Assembly: GCA_958295665.1 (NCBI GenBank)
Contig: OY282560.1
Coordinates: 257,467,368 to 257,531,367 of the forward strand
Length of the DNA stretch: 64,000 nt
DNA from: Tipula vernalis
Lineage: Eukaryota > Arthropoda > Insecta > Diptera > Tipulidae
Reading direction: 5' to 3'
The position numbers and the translations under genes were made by a program. The notes under the pieces are model-generated. The model was given only the letters and a program-made list of their open reading frames with translations. It searched no databases and had not been told where the DNA came from. Position 1 is the first letter of the stretch, and each line of letters begins with the position of its first letter. Shown piece by piece: positions 33,886 through 45,903 of this stretch.

Positions 33886-35250
33886 TCTCTACGAATAAAG
33901 AGGGGCTCAGTATTTATTAATTTGCATCTACCTCGATATGCTGGAAGTATGAAAGCAGGCAGGCTTACATCTCTAGGTTGCCTTGGGAGAGCTTACATTT
34001 AAAAGCGCTTGTACACTCTATCTATGCGATCTGAGTAGTTATTATAAAACAGATTCCATACGGCAACACCATATTCTAACAATGAACGAACAAACGGGAT
34101 GTATAAAATTTTAATCACGTAGGAATCCTGAAAATCTTTGGAAAACCTTTTAACAAAACCAAGCATAGAGTTCGCTTTAGAAATGCAACCCTCAATGTGG
34201 TGTCAAAAAAGTAAATGTAACTAGCGGGTGAGTGTAATCGGGTAAAGCAGATTGTTTTGCATTTGTAGATCTATAGCATCAAATTATGCGATGTACACGA
34301 AGCTTTGAAGTTTGTCGGATCAGATTGAAAGTCAATTGCATCATTGGCGCAAGAAAAAGTTGTGAAAATTTTAATGTCGTCCGCATAAATTACTCAGACA
34401 ATTTACCACATCATTTACGAAAAGAATAAAGAACATGGAGCCAAATGACTACCTTGATGTGCTCCTGAAGAACTCTTGAAGTGAAATTATACCAATTTTC
34501 ACTATTTGAGTTCTAAATTCCAGGTAAGACCTAATCCAATCAATCGGCAAAACAGATACAATCCAAGGAGTCAAGTTTCCGCAACTGCAATTCATGATCG
34601 ATCTTATCAAAGGCCTATCACAAATCAGTGTAAATGACCTGTACAAAATTACCATTTAATAGTACATATAAAATACAATTTGAAAACAAAACTAAGTTAG
34701 TTACAGTTGACCTATCAAGGAAAAATTCAAGCTATCCTGTGAAAAATACATGAGAAATGAATATCCTAACATGAAACTACAATTTCCCGTTAACTAGTTA
34801 CACACAATGTTTTGTTAAAACTGAAATAATGCAAATACCTCTATAGTTCTCGACATCGCTTCAAGATCCAGATTTAAAAATTGGCTTAATAAGTAAGCGT
34901 TCCCATAGAAGAAAGAGGCAACTAGGGAAATATGGCCAGAAATTGCACTACCGGCTAATTTTAGAAAATGAGTGGAATACAATCGAATCCGGAACTTTCA
35001 TTAATATCAAGGATTGACCATTCGGATAAAATAGTATCTACTTCGAGACGAAACATAGAATATTTTGACTCCCTTACAACATTATTCAAAATACATAGAT
35101 TTTGAATTAGATACAATGTCCAACAAATTATTTGTCCATTAGATTTGTTTTTGTAATTAACAAAATGCGAAAAGTTATTCGGCTTTGATTTAGTTGATGA
35201 TGCAAGCTCCAGAATATAACTGCTGTAAAGAATATATATGTACATATATA
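33886..35250 (-). pseudogene. LINE ORF2 relic (RT half), minus strand
   Basis: Reading down from 35250: YSSYILELASSTKSKPNNFS-FVNYKNKSNG (pre-RT) and DINESSGFDCIPLIF (about 34965-35010) come first. A DR-LIRSIMNCSCGNLTPWI region with a damaged motif A follows, then WIRSYLEFRTQIVKIG (about 34490-34540). Near the end, FVRSLLEYGVAVWNLFYNNY (about 34040-34100) is followed by RDVSLPAFILPAYRGR (about 33920-33980). The order is that of a CR1/Jockey reverse transcriptase without endonuclease. Motif C is unreadable, and stops and frame shifts abound. Confidence 0.72.
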
Positions 35251-35280
35251 CTATATTTATATATATATTCTTTAATAGAG

Positions 35281-36244
35281 TTTCCCAACATTTGGCTCTT
35301 TCCAGCGCCCCTCCTCTCCCCCTCCACGAGTAATGCTTTTTTGAAGTTAAGAAATTGAGCGATTTTAGGCTATTCTCGATAGGTAAACATTCTACTTAGG
35401 TTGCTTTATTTTAATGTTATAGGCATCATTCTCTTCGTTTTTTATTGAACTTTCATTTGAAGTCAGTTTCAGCCTCATATTTAATATTGGCTAAATGCGA
35501 CACCAAAAGGTACAATCATATTTTCTTAAAAAATGGCATTTAAAACATTTTCGCTAAATCAGTGAATTTTTACTAAAATACATAGACTCAGTTTTTTCAA
35601 GTTTTCATGACATTTACAAATTTTTGAACCACATTTAATTTTTCCAAACAGTTTTAATGTTCAGTACAAACGTTTGAATGCACCCAATTTTTCGGAAATC
35701 GAACATTTTTAACTTAATATTACAATAAAAAAATTAAAAACTCTCAGATCAATTTTGATTTTATATAGATTATAACGAAATTCAGAAACATAAGGAACAG
35801 CTCAATAGCAGGTTCAACACTGTTAAAAATTCACAGTTGTGATCTCCTTGACGAAAAAAGGTGAAAATTAACTTGTATCTATTACTAAACTTAGCCCTAC
35901 TTATAATTTTAAAAATGTTAGATTTAAAGGCAAACTCATAATAAATAAAGTGGTACCTACTTTTTTTTTAATATGATAAACAGAAGCTGAGATATTTGTA
36001 AAATACAGAATTAAAACGTACGTTACTACTCCTGATTTTTTTTTAACGAGTTGTTAGGTGTTTTAAAAAAATTATAACGTAGTGGGGCGAGAAAACGGAG
36101 AGAATGAGGCCTATAACTTTAAAAACAAAGCAACCTAAGTAGAATGGTTACCTATCTATTAGCCTAAAATCACTCAATTTCTTAACTTCAAAAAGTCATA
36201 GCTTGAGAAGTGTGGGCCAGGAAGGGGTCAAATTTTAGGAAAAT
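35281..36244. mobile_element. Terminal-inverted-repeat element (~0.96 kb), non-autonomous
   Basis: Arms of about 165 bp (35281-35445 and 36078-36244) are inverted copies, sharing for example TTGAAGTTAAGAAATTGAG, GATTTTAGGCTA and CATTCTACTTAGGTTGCTTT. The interior has no gene. The outer ~50 bp of the arms are more diverged. Target duplications were not resolved. Confidence 0.75.
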
Positions 36245-36840
36245 CCATTTTTCATCGACTAATTTTCTGGAAAAAAGGTACAGATAAATCGGTGAATCCA
36301 GTAAAATGCATGCGCCCGGTTTTTTAAAAAGTAATGGATAAGCCCATATATAAACTTCTTACGCAATTAGAATGTAATTTATAAGCTCAAGTTCATACCG
36401 AGACTTTACGAGGTGCAAATTTCCATGGCAGAAACGCGAGATAAAAACAACTTATTCATAACAATAATATAAAAAAACACGGTTAAGGTGCACATTTCAG
36501 CATTATATTATATTCTCAGATGAGAGTAACTTTAATATTTTTGGCTTCGAATCCCAAATGGAATGATGAATAGTTATTTAAACTTGCGTTATGCGGCTAG
36601 CTCGCATTCAATAAATTCAATTTAATTTACATAACGAGTGAAAACGCATTTTGGGAAAACCGATGTAAAAGTTTTGAAAATATTATATTCTGCAGGAAAA
36701 TTGAAAACTATTCATCTTAAGCGTTTATTAATCTAGTTTTATGTAATTTTTTTTTGTTAATTTTAAATGTAAAGCTTTTTATTAGTTATAGATTTGCATC
36801 AATAACTCAATTGGGCCGAAAATATAGTTCTGTAAAATAT
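36245..36840. other. No gene seen
   Basis: AT-rich spacer without recognisable feature. Confidence 0.4.
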
Positions 36841-37240
36841 GCAGTGAAACATGAAGGTGGACATGATGAAATGGCGTGGGCTGTGTATCAGACGGAGATA
36901 TGGACCGATTTCTAAAGGAAACTTGATTTCAAGCTTTTTAACCCTTGGAGTGGTAAAAAGCTTGGAATTAAAGATTGTTTCAAAATTTATCAGGAGAATG
37001 ATCCGATACGTTTATCTGATATCGTCCAATAATGGCTTTTGTATAATTGTCTCGAAGTTATGAAAATACTACACATCACTGGGCTTAAATATTATTGAAA
37101 ACTTGTCGCTTAAGTTAGAACTCGGAATTTGAAATCACTCCAGTTCCGACAAAAAAATATGCCCAAAAAGCGCTGGTAGAAGATTGGCAGAAAATTAACT
37201 TGACTTACACACGAAATAGACTCCAAATAGACTGAAGTTA
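36841..37240 (+). pseudogene. Tc1-like transposase fragment
   Basis: KHEGGHDEMAWAV matches the KHGGGSVMVWG block. A frame change follows, with YGPISKGN, then KLGIKDCFKIYQENDPIRLSDIVQ (like FQQDNDPKHTS, second Asp). HITGLKYY-KL stands where SPDLNPIENLW would be. The fragment covers the C-terminal half of the catalytic domain only. Several stops lie within. Confidence 0.65.
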
Positions 37241-38300
37241 ATAAGAAAATATAAAGCAATAATAAAAGCGTGCAAATAATGAACTATGAGAACAATCTAT
37301 TAAGAGTTCTATATAAAGTTTCATTAAAATTACGTAAGAGCATCATTTTATGTACCATTTGGATTTATGAAGTAATTTTCATTTGCCATTTTTCTAGTAT
37401 AATTTATCTTTTTGCATTAATGAACTAATAAATGTAATTGAAATATAAGTTTCTTTCAGATCTGCAATTAGCAATTAAGCCGCTATAGCGTGAGATGGAA
37501 AAAAAATTTAATTTTTCATATTTCTCATTCAGATCGAAACTGAACTTGCAAAATTCTTGATAATTTCGATCTTCGTAATAAAAGTATTGTAATATTACAA
37601 ACCGCTAGAAATCTTTGTTCTATACAAAACTAGCTCTTTTCAAACAAAAATTTTAAATATAATATAACTTAATATAGTATAAACAAAAAAATTTTTAACT
37701 ATTTAATTAAAAATTTAATTTTATAATATTTTTTATTTTTCAAATTAGTCTAAAACTAATTGTAATAATTTTAAATGTTAAAATGAACTGAAAATTATTA
37801 ATTTAATTGTTCAAAAATTATATTTGGGTAAATGACCGAAAGAATTAATTGAATTAAAATTTTTAAACCTTTTAAATTTTTAAAATAAGTCAATTAGCAA
37901 AAAAATCGTTTTTTCATGTTTAACCTGGCAAGCTCATTGTTTCCACCAGAAGTTGAACCTTTCATACTTGGTCTCGTTAATTCAAAATGATATGTTGAAA
38001 AAGTTAACAATTTGTAAAATAATTAAAAAGTAGGTAGAAATGAAGAGTGTTTTCCCATTTTAAGAGTGTTCCGAACTAAACTGAGAGTAACCTTTACTTT
38101 TTCCTAATCTACGGCCTCAAATCTAAAGGAATAAAAAAAATATCCCAATCATAATCGATTTCCCATTTTAAACCTTTTTTACAGATTAACTGGACTATAT
38201 CACCTATACTTTTCTCTAAAATAAAAATTTAATACAAATTGTATTGATTATTTTCCAAAATGATTTTAAATTTCAAACCGTTTTTTAATTTAGGAATACC
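37241..38300. other. No gene seen
   Basis: Very AT-rich, with no recognisable coding or repeat feature. Confidence 0.45.
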
Positions 38301-38590
38301 GTAAATCACACACAATTTAAAAATGAAAGTTTAAAAAACCACCAAACTTTGCTTTACAAAACAAATAAAAAATATGTAAAAACATTTACATATTCTAAAA
38401 ATTTATGCACAGTGCATCAGTTGCTTTTATTTAATTCTTATCGAGTAAATAAAAGCAACTGATGATGTGAATTTTACTTCACAAAATGCATTTTACACAA
38501 ATTTCTAAAATAAATGTTTTTATTTTTTATTCGTTTTGAAAATCAAAATTTTGTGAGTTTTTAAACTTTCATTTTTAGATTGTATTGAAA
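38301..38590. repeat. Hairpin MITE-like palindrome (~290 bp)
   Basis: The centre has perfect 19-bp arms CATCAGTTGCTTTTATTTA (38415-38433) and complement (38446-38464) around 12 bases. Pairing continues outward in blocks, including AAAAATGAAAGTTTAAAAA at about 38320 with its complement at about 38557, and AAACAAATAAAAAATA-like runs. Confidence 0.72.
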
Positions 38591-39393
38591 TAAAAAGCTT
38601 AGATTATTTATTTATTTAAAATAAAAACAATCCTAAAAATTATTATTTGATTTATTTTTCATTCCATACGATTGGGTTACGCTGTAATACAAGTTTAGCC
38701 TTCACAAACTATTTGAATATTTTGAATGCAAGGAAAAATAAATAAAATTTCGTAGAAGTAGCACAAAATTAGATAAAACCATGAATGAAAAATTTTCTAC
38801 GTTTTGAATTCTTTATTCATAAATTAAATATGTAGTTCGATGCAGAAAAAATCTATTTAAAAGTATATATTGTGTTATGTATTTGTGCATACTATAATAT
38901 GTATGTATAAAAAATCAACATAAACAAAACTATGTAGATATGTTTTCTTTCTCTTCTCCATACCAAATGTCGCTAATGGAATGGCTAAGCTATATGTATA
39001 TATCTATGGACTATGTTATGTATGTACATAATTACGAAAATACAAAAACGAAGTCAAAACGAATGAAAAATACATGAGAAATTGAGAATATGCTTTACAG
39101 TGAAGGGAATATATATTCCACTTAAAATACAAAATTTCATAGCATATGTAAATGAATTTGTTTCCCTTACTAGACACCTAATAGTAGTACCAAAAAATAA
39201 TATTCAAAGAGTGGCGCTAGCTTCGCGCCGGCTTATAATTTTACTTTGGTTTAATTATTCTTATACTTTTGTGTTTTGTGACGCTTACCACTTATTTTTT
39301 ATGTAATTACTGTAATAACTACAAAGCGTATTATTTAATTTAAAATAAAATATTAGGTCAATAAATGAATAATAAAAAAATTAATAATAAAAC
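38591..39393. other. No gene seen
   Basis: AT-rich, including a short ATGTATGTATA run near 38898. No recognisable feature. Confidence 0.4.
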
Positions 39394-40302
39394 TATCCCG
39401 TTCCGATTATACAGCTGTCTATGTGTTTCCGTAGGGTTTAGTATGAGATAATAAACATTTCTTCTACAACTTTTTTGTTTCTCAACCGATTGAAGTGAAA
39501 TTTCGTATGCAACTTTATATTGGCCCACAAATAGCGTGTACCGAATTTCAATATTATAACGTATCCCGTTCCGATTATACGGCTGTCTATGTGTTTCCGT
39601 AGGGTTTAGTATGAGAAAATAAACATTTCTTCTACAACTTTTTTGTTTCTTAACCGATTGAAGTGAAATTTAGTATGCAACTTTATATTGGCCCACAAAT
39701 AGCGTGTACCAAATTTCAATATTATAACGTATCCCGTTCCGATTATACGGCTGTCTATGTGTTTCCGTAGGGTTTAGTATGAGAAAATAACCGTTTCTTC
39801 TACAACTTTTTTGTTTCTCAACCGATTGAAATGAAATTTAGTATGCAACTTTATATTGGCCCACAAATAGCGTGTACCGAATTTCAATATTATAACGTAT
39901 CCACTTCCGATTATACAGCTGTCTATGTGTTTCCGTAGGGTTTAGTATGAGAAAATAAACGTTTCTTCTACAACTTTTTTGCTTCTAAACCGATTGAAAT
40001 GAAATTTAGTATGCAACTTTATATTGGCCCACAAATAGCGTGTACCGAATTTCAATATTATAACGTATCCCGTTCCGATTATACGGCTGTCTATGTGTTT
40101 CCGTAGGGTTTAGTATGAGAAAATAAACATTTCTTCTACAACTTTTTTGTTTCTTAACCGATTGAAGAAAAATTTAGTATGCAACATTATTTTGGCCCAC
40201 AAATAGCGTGTACCGAATTTCAATATTATAACGTATCCACTTCCGATTATACAGCTGTCTATGTGTTTCCGTAGGGTTTAGTATGAGAAAATAAACGTTT
40301 CG
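39394..40302. repeat. 168-bp tandem array, 5.4 copies
   Basis: Units start at 39394, 39562, 39730, 39898, 40066 and 40234, always exactly 168 bp apart, so no indels have accumulated. Two variants are seen: CCCGTTCC (units 1, 2, 3, 5) and CCACTTCC (units 4, 6). Each unit contains an AACCGATTGAA-TGAAATTTAGTATGC-type block. The array breaks off in unit 6 after AATAAACGTTTC. Neither strand is open across units. Confidence 0.95.
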
Positions 40303-41098
40303 TAGTGATAAATGAGAGAAGAGTTTACCATTGGAATAGTTCAGTGCTGCCAACTTTTGGAAAACGGAAGTAATTTTGTTCAACTTTAGTAGTGACAACT
40401 AGGAGCATATTTTAATGATCTGCCCCCTTTCAGAAAACATGATATATCGCACTAAATTCACTGTGTTCAATTGGAAACAATTTGCTACTGCCACGTACTT
40501 GTGAGTAGATATTCAATGGAATGCAAATTTTTGTGACAGTAGTAAAACATATCCTCAATTTAAATAAAACTGTTAGATTTGAATAAAAAATACGTTGTTC
40601 TATTAATAATAATTAAAAATAATAAATAATAAAACATTAAACAACAAAATAATTAAAATATTTTTACGATTTAACAGTTGCGCGTCGTATCACAAACATA
40701 AACAAAAATTATTTGTTTTTAACCCTAATCGCACCAACATATTTTTGTTTTGTCAGTCAATTCAAATTCTTATCAAACAATTTACTAAATTTTTGCAGAG
40801 AATGAGTAGATGTCAAGTATGTTGTATGGAAATGTTTCAAAATAAAATATATCAAGTTTATAACTAAATTAACATTATTTTGAAAATCGATGCATTTAAC
40901 AAACGAGCCAAAAAGGTACGCCTTGGTTGGAGTAGAGTTAAAAAATCACGTTTCACATAGCCAAAATTTGTATAGAGCCATCTATTAGAATTTTTTAAAC
41001 TAAAATCCCTCTGTAGTTAATTATATGCGTTACTACTTCTAACAACTACACCATCACTAGAGCATGAGTAGTTGCGAGTAAATACAAGTACTTGTGAG
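40303..41098. other. No gene seen
   Basis: A short stretch (CTGCCCCCTTTCAGAAAACATGAT, about 40421-40443) resembles 59379-59403. Otherwise plain AT-rich DNA. Confidence 0.4.
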
Positions 41099-42494
41099 TA
41101 GTTTAAAAAATTGTCCGTGCACAAAGAAGTTTAGGGAATTTGGAAAAATAAATTAGGTCCAATATTTGGTGTTGTAACCTATTCATGCAATGACACTTTG
41201 CAACCTTCTGTTCATTGAGAAACCCAACTTTCGAGTTATTTTGAGGCTATTTTTGGCCCGTTCCTAATTTGGCGTTCCTGGATCTTTCGCTGCAAATAAT
41301 GCCATAAGTTATTAATAGGGTTGAATTCTGGTAGCTGGAGAAGATGAGGGAGTGTTGAGTTTACATTGTACAAAAACCATTCCTTGAGGAATGCTTCGGG
41401 TCATACCGTACGGAGCGAAAATCTTGCCCTTGTCCCATTTTCTCAGCATTGGTTAACAAATTATCCTTCAAAATACCCAAATAATTAAACCGGTTCATTA
41501 TGGTTTCAATGAAGGTCAAATGTGCTACACCCCTTCAACTAAACGCTCCCCAAAACATTATACTTCCGCCACCATGTTTTACTCAAGTTCAGTATTGTGC
41601 TTCCGCCACACCATAACTAGCGCCACCTGAACCAAAAACGTTAAATTTACTTTCGTCCGAGGAAATAACGTTCTCCCAGTACTCTTCGGGCTCACTCACA
41701 TATTACAATGCGTATTCCAAGCGCTTTTTAATTTTCTTTTATCGATAAATATATATATATATTGCGTGCCGCACATCCACGATACCCTTGTTTAAGCAAA
41801 ATATTGAATATTGTCTGAGGTTTTATCGCTATTTTTTCGCGTTGATAAACTTTAGCAGCGATCGTTGAGGTATTAAGCTTTATATTCTGTTTTATTTCCC
41901 TCTCTATTAGGCTTATTTGACGTTCGTTCAGCTGTCGTTTGCGACTTCGCCCAGCAACCATCTCTAGGAGTTTGGTTTTTTGGAAGTTCTGGATGACGTA
42001 TTGAATCGAAGATCGTGGGCGATCAGTTATTTTGGAAATTTCCGATAAATTTTTACCTTCACTCTCCAATTTATTGATCAATTTTTTAATTTCTACACTA
42101 ATTTTGGTACGAGAATCACACATTTTTGATTAATTAGACAATATTTCTTTCACCATGTAAAAAATATAACTAATAAACTTTTACGCAAAAAAAAAACATT
42201 CTTAATTTACCGTTAGTTGAAAATAGAAGTACAACAAGTAATAAATTGTTAATGCGCTAGTGCTAGTTATGAAAAAGTGCAATTATTCGACATCGTTTTA
42301 GGCTATTTAAATTTTAAATCATATCAAACGTAAAAGTAAATTTATTTATATCATGATTATTATTATTTTCAGATTATTAAATGTAATTTGAGTTTAAAAT
42401 AAATAAAAACTGATTTTTTGTTTGATTTGTAATTATTTCTTTTATCAATATGTTTCCTTAACCGAGTGCTGTACGGACAATTTTTGATACAGTG
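41099..42494 (-). mobile_element. Tc1-like transposon, minus strand
   Basis: The right end, read inward from 42494, is CACTGTATCAAAAATTGTCC. The left end carries the matching AAAAATTGTCCGT at about 41110-41123. The expected TA lies at 42495-42496; the left terminus is diverged and approximate. A broken transposase gene occupies about 41200-42123. Confidence 0.7.
41200..42123 (-). pseudogene. Tc1-like transposase, broken
   Basis: The ATG at 42123 opens MCDSRTKISVEIKKLINKLE, an N-terminal helix-turn-helix (residues about 10-55, with LSEISKITDRPRSSIQYVI). A GRSRKRQLNERQ linker and a second DNA-binding helix bundle follow (to about residue 115). The frame then breaks at about 41730. The catalytic part continues in other frames: WENVISSDESKFNVFG (first Asp, about 41640-41685), VKHGGGSIMFWGAFS (about 41560-41600), a region like DPKHSS, then EFNPINNLWHYLQRKI (about 41280-41330), where Asn replaces the usual Glu of PIENLW. 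The N-terminal half is well preserved; the catalytic half is not functional. Confidence 0.8.
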
Positions 42495-42496
42495 TA

Positions 42497-42879
42497 TGTA
42501 GAAGGCTTGTCGCACAGTCGCAGAGGTCTTAACTGAGATATTTCTCCTAGTTAAGAGATTTCTCTTACCTAAGACTATTTTGCGATTGTGTACGTTCTCT
42601 TAGTTATGAGATTCTCTTAAAAAATTTCTTAGCTAAGACATGCGAAATAGGTGGCCATAAGCATCACAACTTTGACGTTTCTCATAGTCGTATTAAATAA
42701 AAACAATTTTATCGTAGTAAGTTTCAAATAATATTTAATGTTGTACTCGAAAAATAAAATATTTTATTTATTGTTTGTTTTAAAAATAAACATAACCTAA
42801 AATTTGATAAAAAAAATATGAAATAAATATTCTTATAAATTATTAATTTTTATTTATAAAATTTAGTTATGAAAGGGTA
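42497..42879. other. No gene; short inverted motifs
   Basis: Around 42510-42650 variants of TCTTA(A/G)CTAAGA recur (CTCCTAGTTAAGAGATTTCT, TCTTAGTTATGAGA, TTCTTAGCTAAGA), giving weak self-complementarity. Confidence 0.4.
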
Positions 42880-43320
42880 TAATACCCTAGACAGGCTATG
42901 GTTTAATAAATCCAATTTAGCTAAACTAGTTTAAGTTTCTATGCAAAAACAAAGGGATTAGCTAAATCGAGGTTGACACACTGCGGCTAATCTCGAAAAA
43001 TTCACTAAATCGGTTTTATTAAATCGCAGTGTGTATAGGGTAAGTACTTGAACGAGTTTAGCTAAATCGGGTTTATTAAACCGCAGCTTGTCTAGGGTAT
43101 ATGAGTACTTCTGTCAAAATATATTTTAATGTGATTAGCTAAATCGCATGGATTAGCTAAATCGCAGTGTGTCTAGGGTATAAGCAAAACAAAGCGTCTA
43201 GCTAAAATTGAGGTAAACGTTCTGCGAATAAACTCGAAAATTCACTTAACAGGTTGTAATAAATCGCAGTTTGCAAATTGCAAAACCTTCAAAATATATT
43301 ATTCTACCCCGGGTGGATTT
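42880..43320. repeat. Degenerate repeats of TTAGCTAAATCG
   Basis: TTAGCTAAATCG or a close variant occurs at least five times, often followed by CAG(T/C)(G/T)TGT-TAGGGTAT. The spacing is irregular. It looks like a shuffled cluster of one short repeat or of overlapping MITE ends. Confidence 0.6.
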
Positions 43321-44592
43321 CGCTGGGTTCTGAGCTGTGCTCAGAGATACAAGAGAATAGTGTTATGTTAAGCACAGCACGATATAAGAGCGGAAAGGTT
43401 TAAATGTATGTAAATAGCAAAGTTTACTAATTTTCACATTTTCTTTTTTTACATAACGAGGAAATCAGTATGGAATCCTAAGGTGTATTACAACGGTAAT
43501 ACTCCATTAAAAGCAAATTATTATATTACTTTTAAGAATTCTATCTTATGTCCTAACCATTCTAACTATGACCCTTTAACATTTTAGAAAACGGGAAAAG
43601 GTTCCAACACTTGTTTTATTTTTTTTATTTCGTTCTGTTTCAAACGAACCAGAGACCATATTCATAAATCATAAGATGGTTTTCTATTCATCGTATTTTA
43701 TTATATGGTTATAAGGCTGGAAACCGAAGAAAATTCCTCACATCATATTTATATGTGGTAAAAGAAACGGAATAATAATAATTGGAAGAATGTTCGCCTT
43801 TTCTTCTCGTTTTTTTTAATTTGACATAATGTGATTAATGAAGCTCAGATAACAATAATAAAAATTGTTGTCAACTAATACGGTTGAAAAGAATAAAAGG
43901 ACAAGGATATTTTCATTCCTTTGTTGTTGCTGTTGTTTATAGTCTTAACTATTCTGCTATTTTATGATTATCGCTTTTTTCGCCAGCAAATGAAAACCCA
44001 TTATTCATTGGTGTAGAGTGTATGGAGAGTACACGGAACTATGGTCCGAAGAGATTGAATAGAGTGTAGCAAAATGGATATTTGTTAACGTTGTATACAA
44101 TTTGTTTCGTATTTAATGATTAGGCGATTTATTTATAGGGTGATCAAAATATTTAAAAAAAACGTTGTTGTAGTGTGACTATCGTACAAAACATATTGAA
44201 TGATAGTAACATATTGCTGAAATTAAAATGCTAACCATTTCTTCAGTTTATTTTCCAAACGATATATAAGTTAATCGAAAATACGAGTAGATACTACCAA
44301 CTATAAAAATCATTTGAGTTCTCTTGCTAAAATATGTGGTTATAATGAAAATGTCCAATAAATCTGGTGGTTATGATTACTCGGCAAAAAGTTTATTTAA
44401 ATAACCTGCTCTTAAATTATTGTAGAATAAGAATTTCAAACTCCTCGTTGCCGTATTTATATCTATCATGAGAACTATACACAAGACACGAGAAACTATA
44501 GGACTTTTAGGATTTTATTCTGTGATAAAGTTAGTGTGCGTATTGCTGTTGTTGTTGTGTAAAATACAAATTTTTGTTTGATTGTTTTACTG
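43321..44592. other. No gene seen
   Basis: Mixed AT-rich sequence. A CCCCGGGTGG-containing stretch at about 43307 and an imperfect GTGCTCAGAG/GAGCTGTGCTC patch are not assignable. Confidence 0.4.
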
Positions 44593-45140
44593 CAAAGCAA
44601 CCTAGATTTTATAAAACCATAGCCTAAAAAACCTGGCTTTTATAAAAAAATTAGAAACGAGGAAATACCAAGTTTTTCTTATATGGGAAATCATTTTTTT
44701 TTGCCAAGTACAAATTTTTAAATAAAAACGTTACAAATTCTTAGTTATGATCTCTGAGATATTTTCATAAATGATTGAAATTTCAACATCATAATGTTCG
44801 TTTTCATTTTCTTGAATTAATTCATTTTTTAAGCCCAAATTTATAAAATTTTCACGAGAAAAACTGTCTGGCGGCCAAATTGAAAAATAATAAAAGCATA
44901 CTTGTGCGGTTACTAAGTTGATAAAATCGTACCAAAAATTGCCAGTTGAAAAAATGTCAAGTTTAAAAATTGTAGAAAAGCAAAACAAATTCACAAAATA
45001 CCTAGTGGTGTGAAAATTTTGTAATTGAATTCTAGATTTGTTTTCGTATATTTCTGTAAACAACTATAGACATTTGAGGTACAATAGTAAAACTAAAGAC
45101 AAATTTAGCAAGTACTATATATTTAGTTCTGCAGAGCTTT
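44593..45140 (+). repeat. Second, diverged copy of the hAT-like MITE
   Basis: It aligns with 6396 to about 7030: ATATGGGAAATCA, AAAACGTTACAAATTCTTA, TGAGATA-TTTCATAAATG, AAAGCAAAACAAATTCACAA and ACTAAAGA-AAATTTAGCAAG are shared in order. The left terminus is changed (CAAAGC for CAGAGC) and the right third is missing or unrecognisable, so the copy is older or truncated. Confidence 0.75.
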
Positions 45141-45889
45141 GATGTACTGACACAGAATCGGAGATCACTTGATTCGAAATAAAAAATTCAATTTTTAATT
45201 CCGATTTTGAATTGGGTTTTAAATAATTTTTGCAAATTTACGAAATGTTCAAGTTATAATAAAAATATAAAATTAAACAAAAACATTAAAGAGAAAATTT
45301 ATTCCCGGATGTTCAAATAGCCACGACTTAACTTCTTTTAAAAACGACTTACAATTAATCTGCTGACGGAGCGGTACCTAAAAAATATTTTCTGAAAAAT
45401 TCGAAATAAAAGACCGGAACATCGAAAATGAAATTATCATTATTTCTAAAATTATAGCGTATTCATTTTCATCGTCCGAAATTACGTATTCCTGCTACAT
45501 GACATCGACATCGGTATTTTAATCATACCAAGTCACGTTGACATCAGTAACAATGCAAGTCACGTTGTCATCAATAAGCACATCTAAAAGTTATCTAGAA
45601 TTTCATCGTCTAAACTAAAATTTACAAACAATGGATGTTCCCAGTATTTTGTTGATATACAATATCAACAAACTAGAGCAACAGACAGTAATGATATATG
45701 AGAAACCATTTTGAACAACAACTAGATTTTTGCCGACTAAACATATTTTGCATTATATAAACTCAAGAAACATTAAATAACGAGTTAGTTATTAATGTAT
45801 CTTTTCAACCTGTTAAAATTGTACTTAAATAAAGAAAACAAACTGTGGAAATAATTTCCACAGCATAAAATATTATTTTTATAAATTTC
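45141..45889. other. No gene seen
   Basis: AT-rich. A perfect small palindrome CTGTGGAAATAATTTCCACAG lies at about 45843-45863, just outside the LINE 3' end, and may belong to its 3' UTR. Confidence 0.4.
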
Positions 45890-45903
45890 TTACAATAGAA
45901 AAG

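Noticed and set aside
39394..40302. CRISPR array
   Set aside because: Contiguous 168-bp units without repeat/spacer alternation, in a eukaryotic setting.
44731..45063. 110-residue minus-strand frame
   Set aside because: It lies wholly in the MITE copy. The homologous region of the other copy (6.4-7.3 kb) is not open in the same way.
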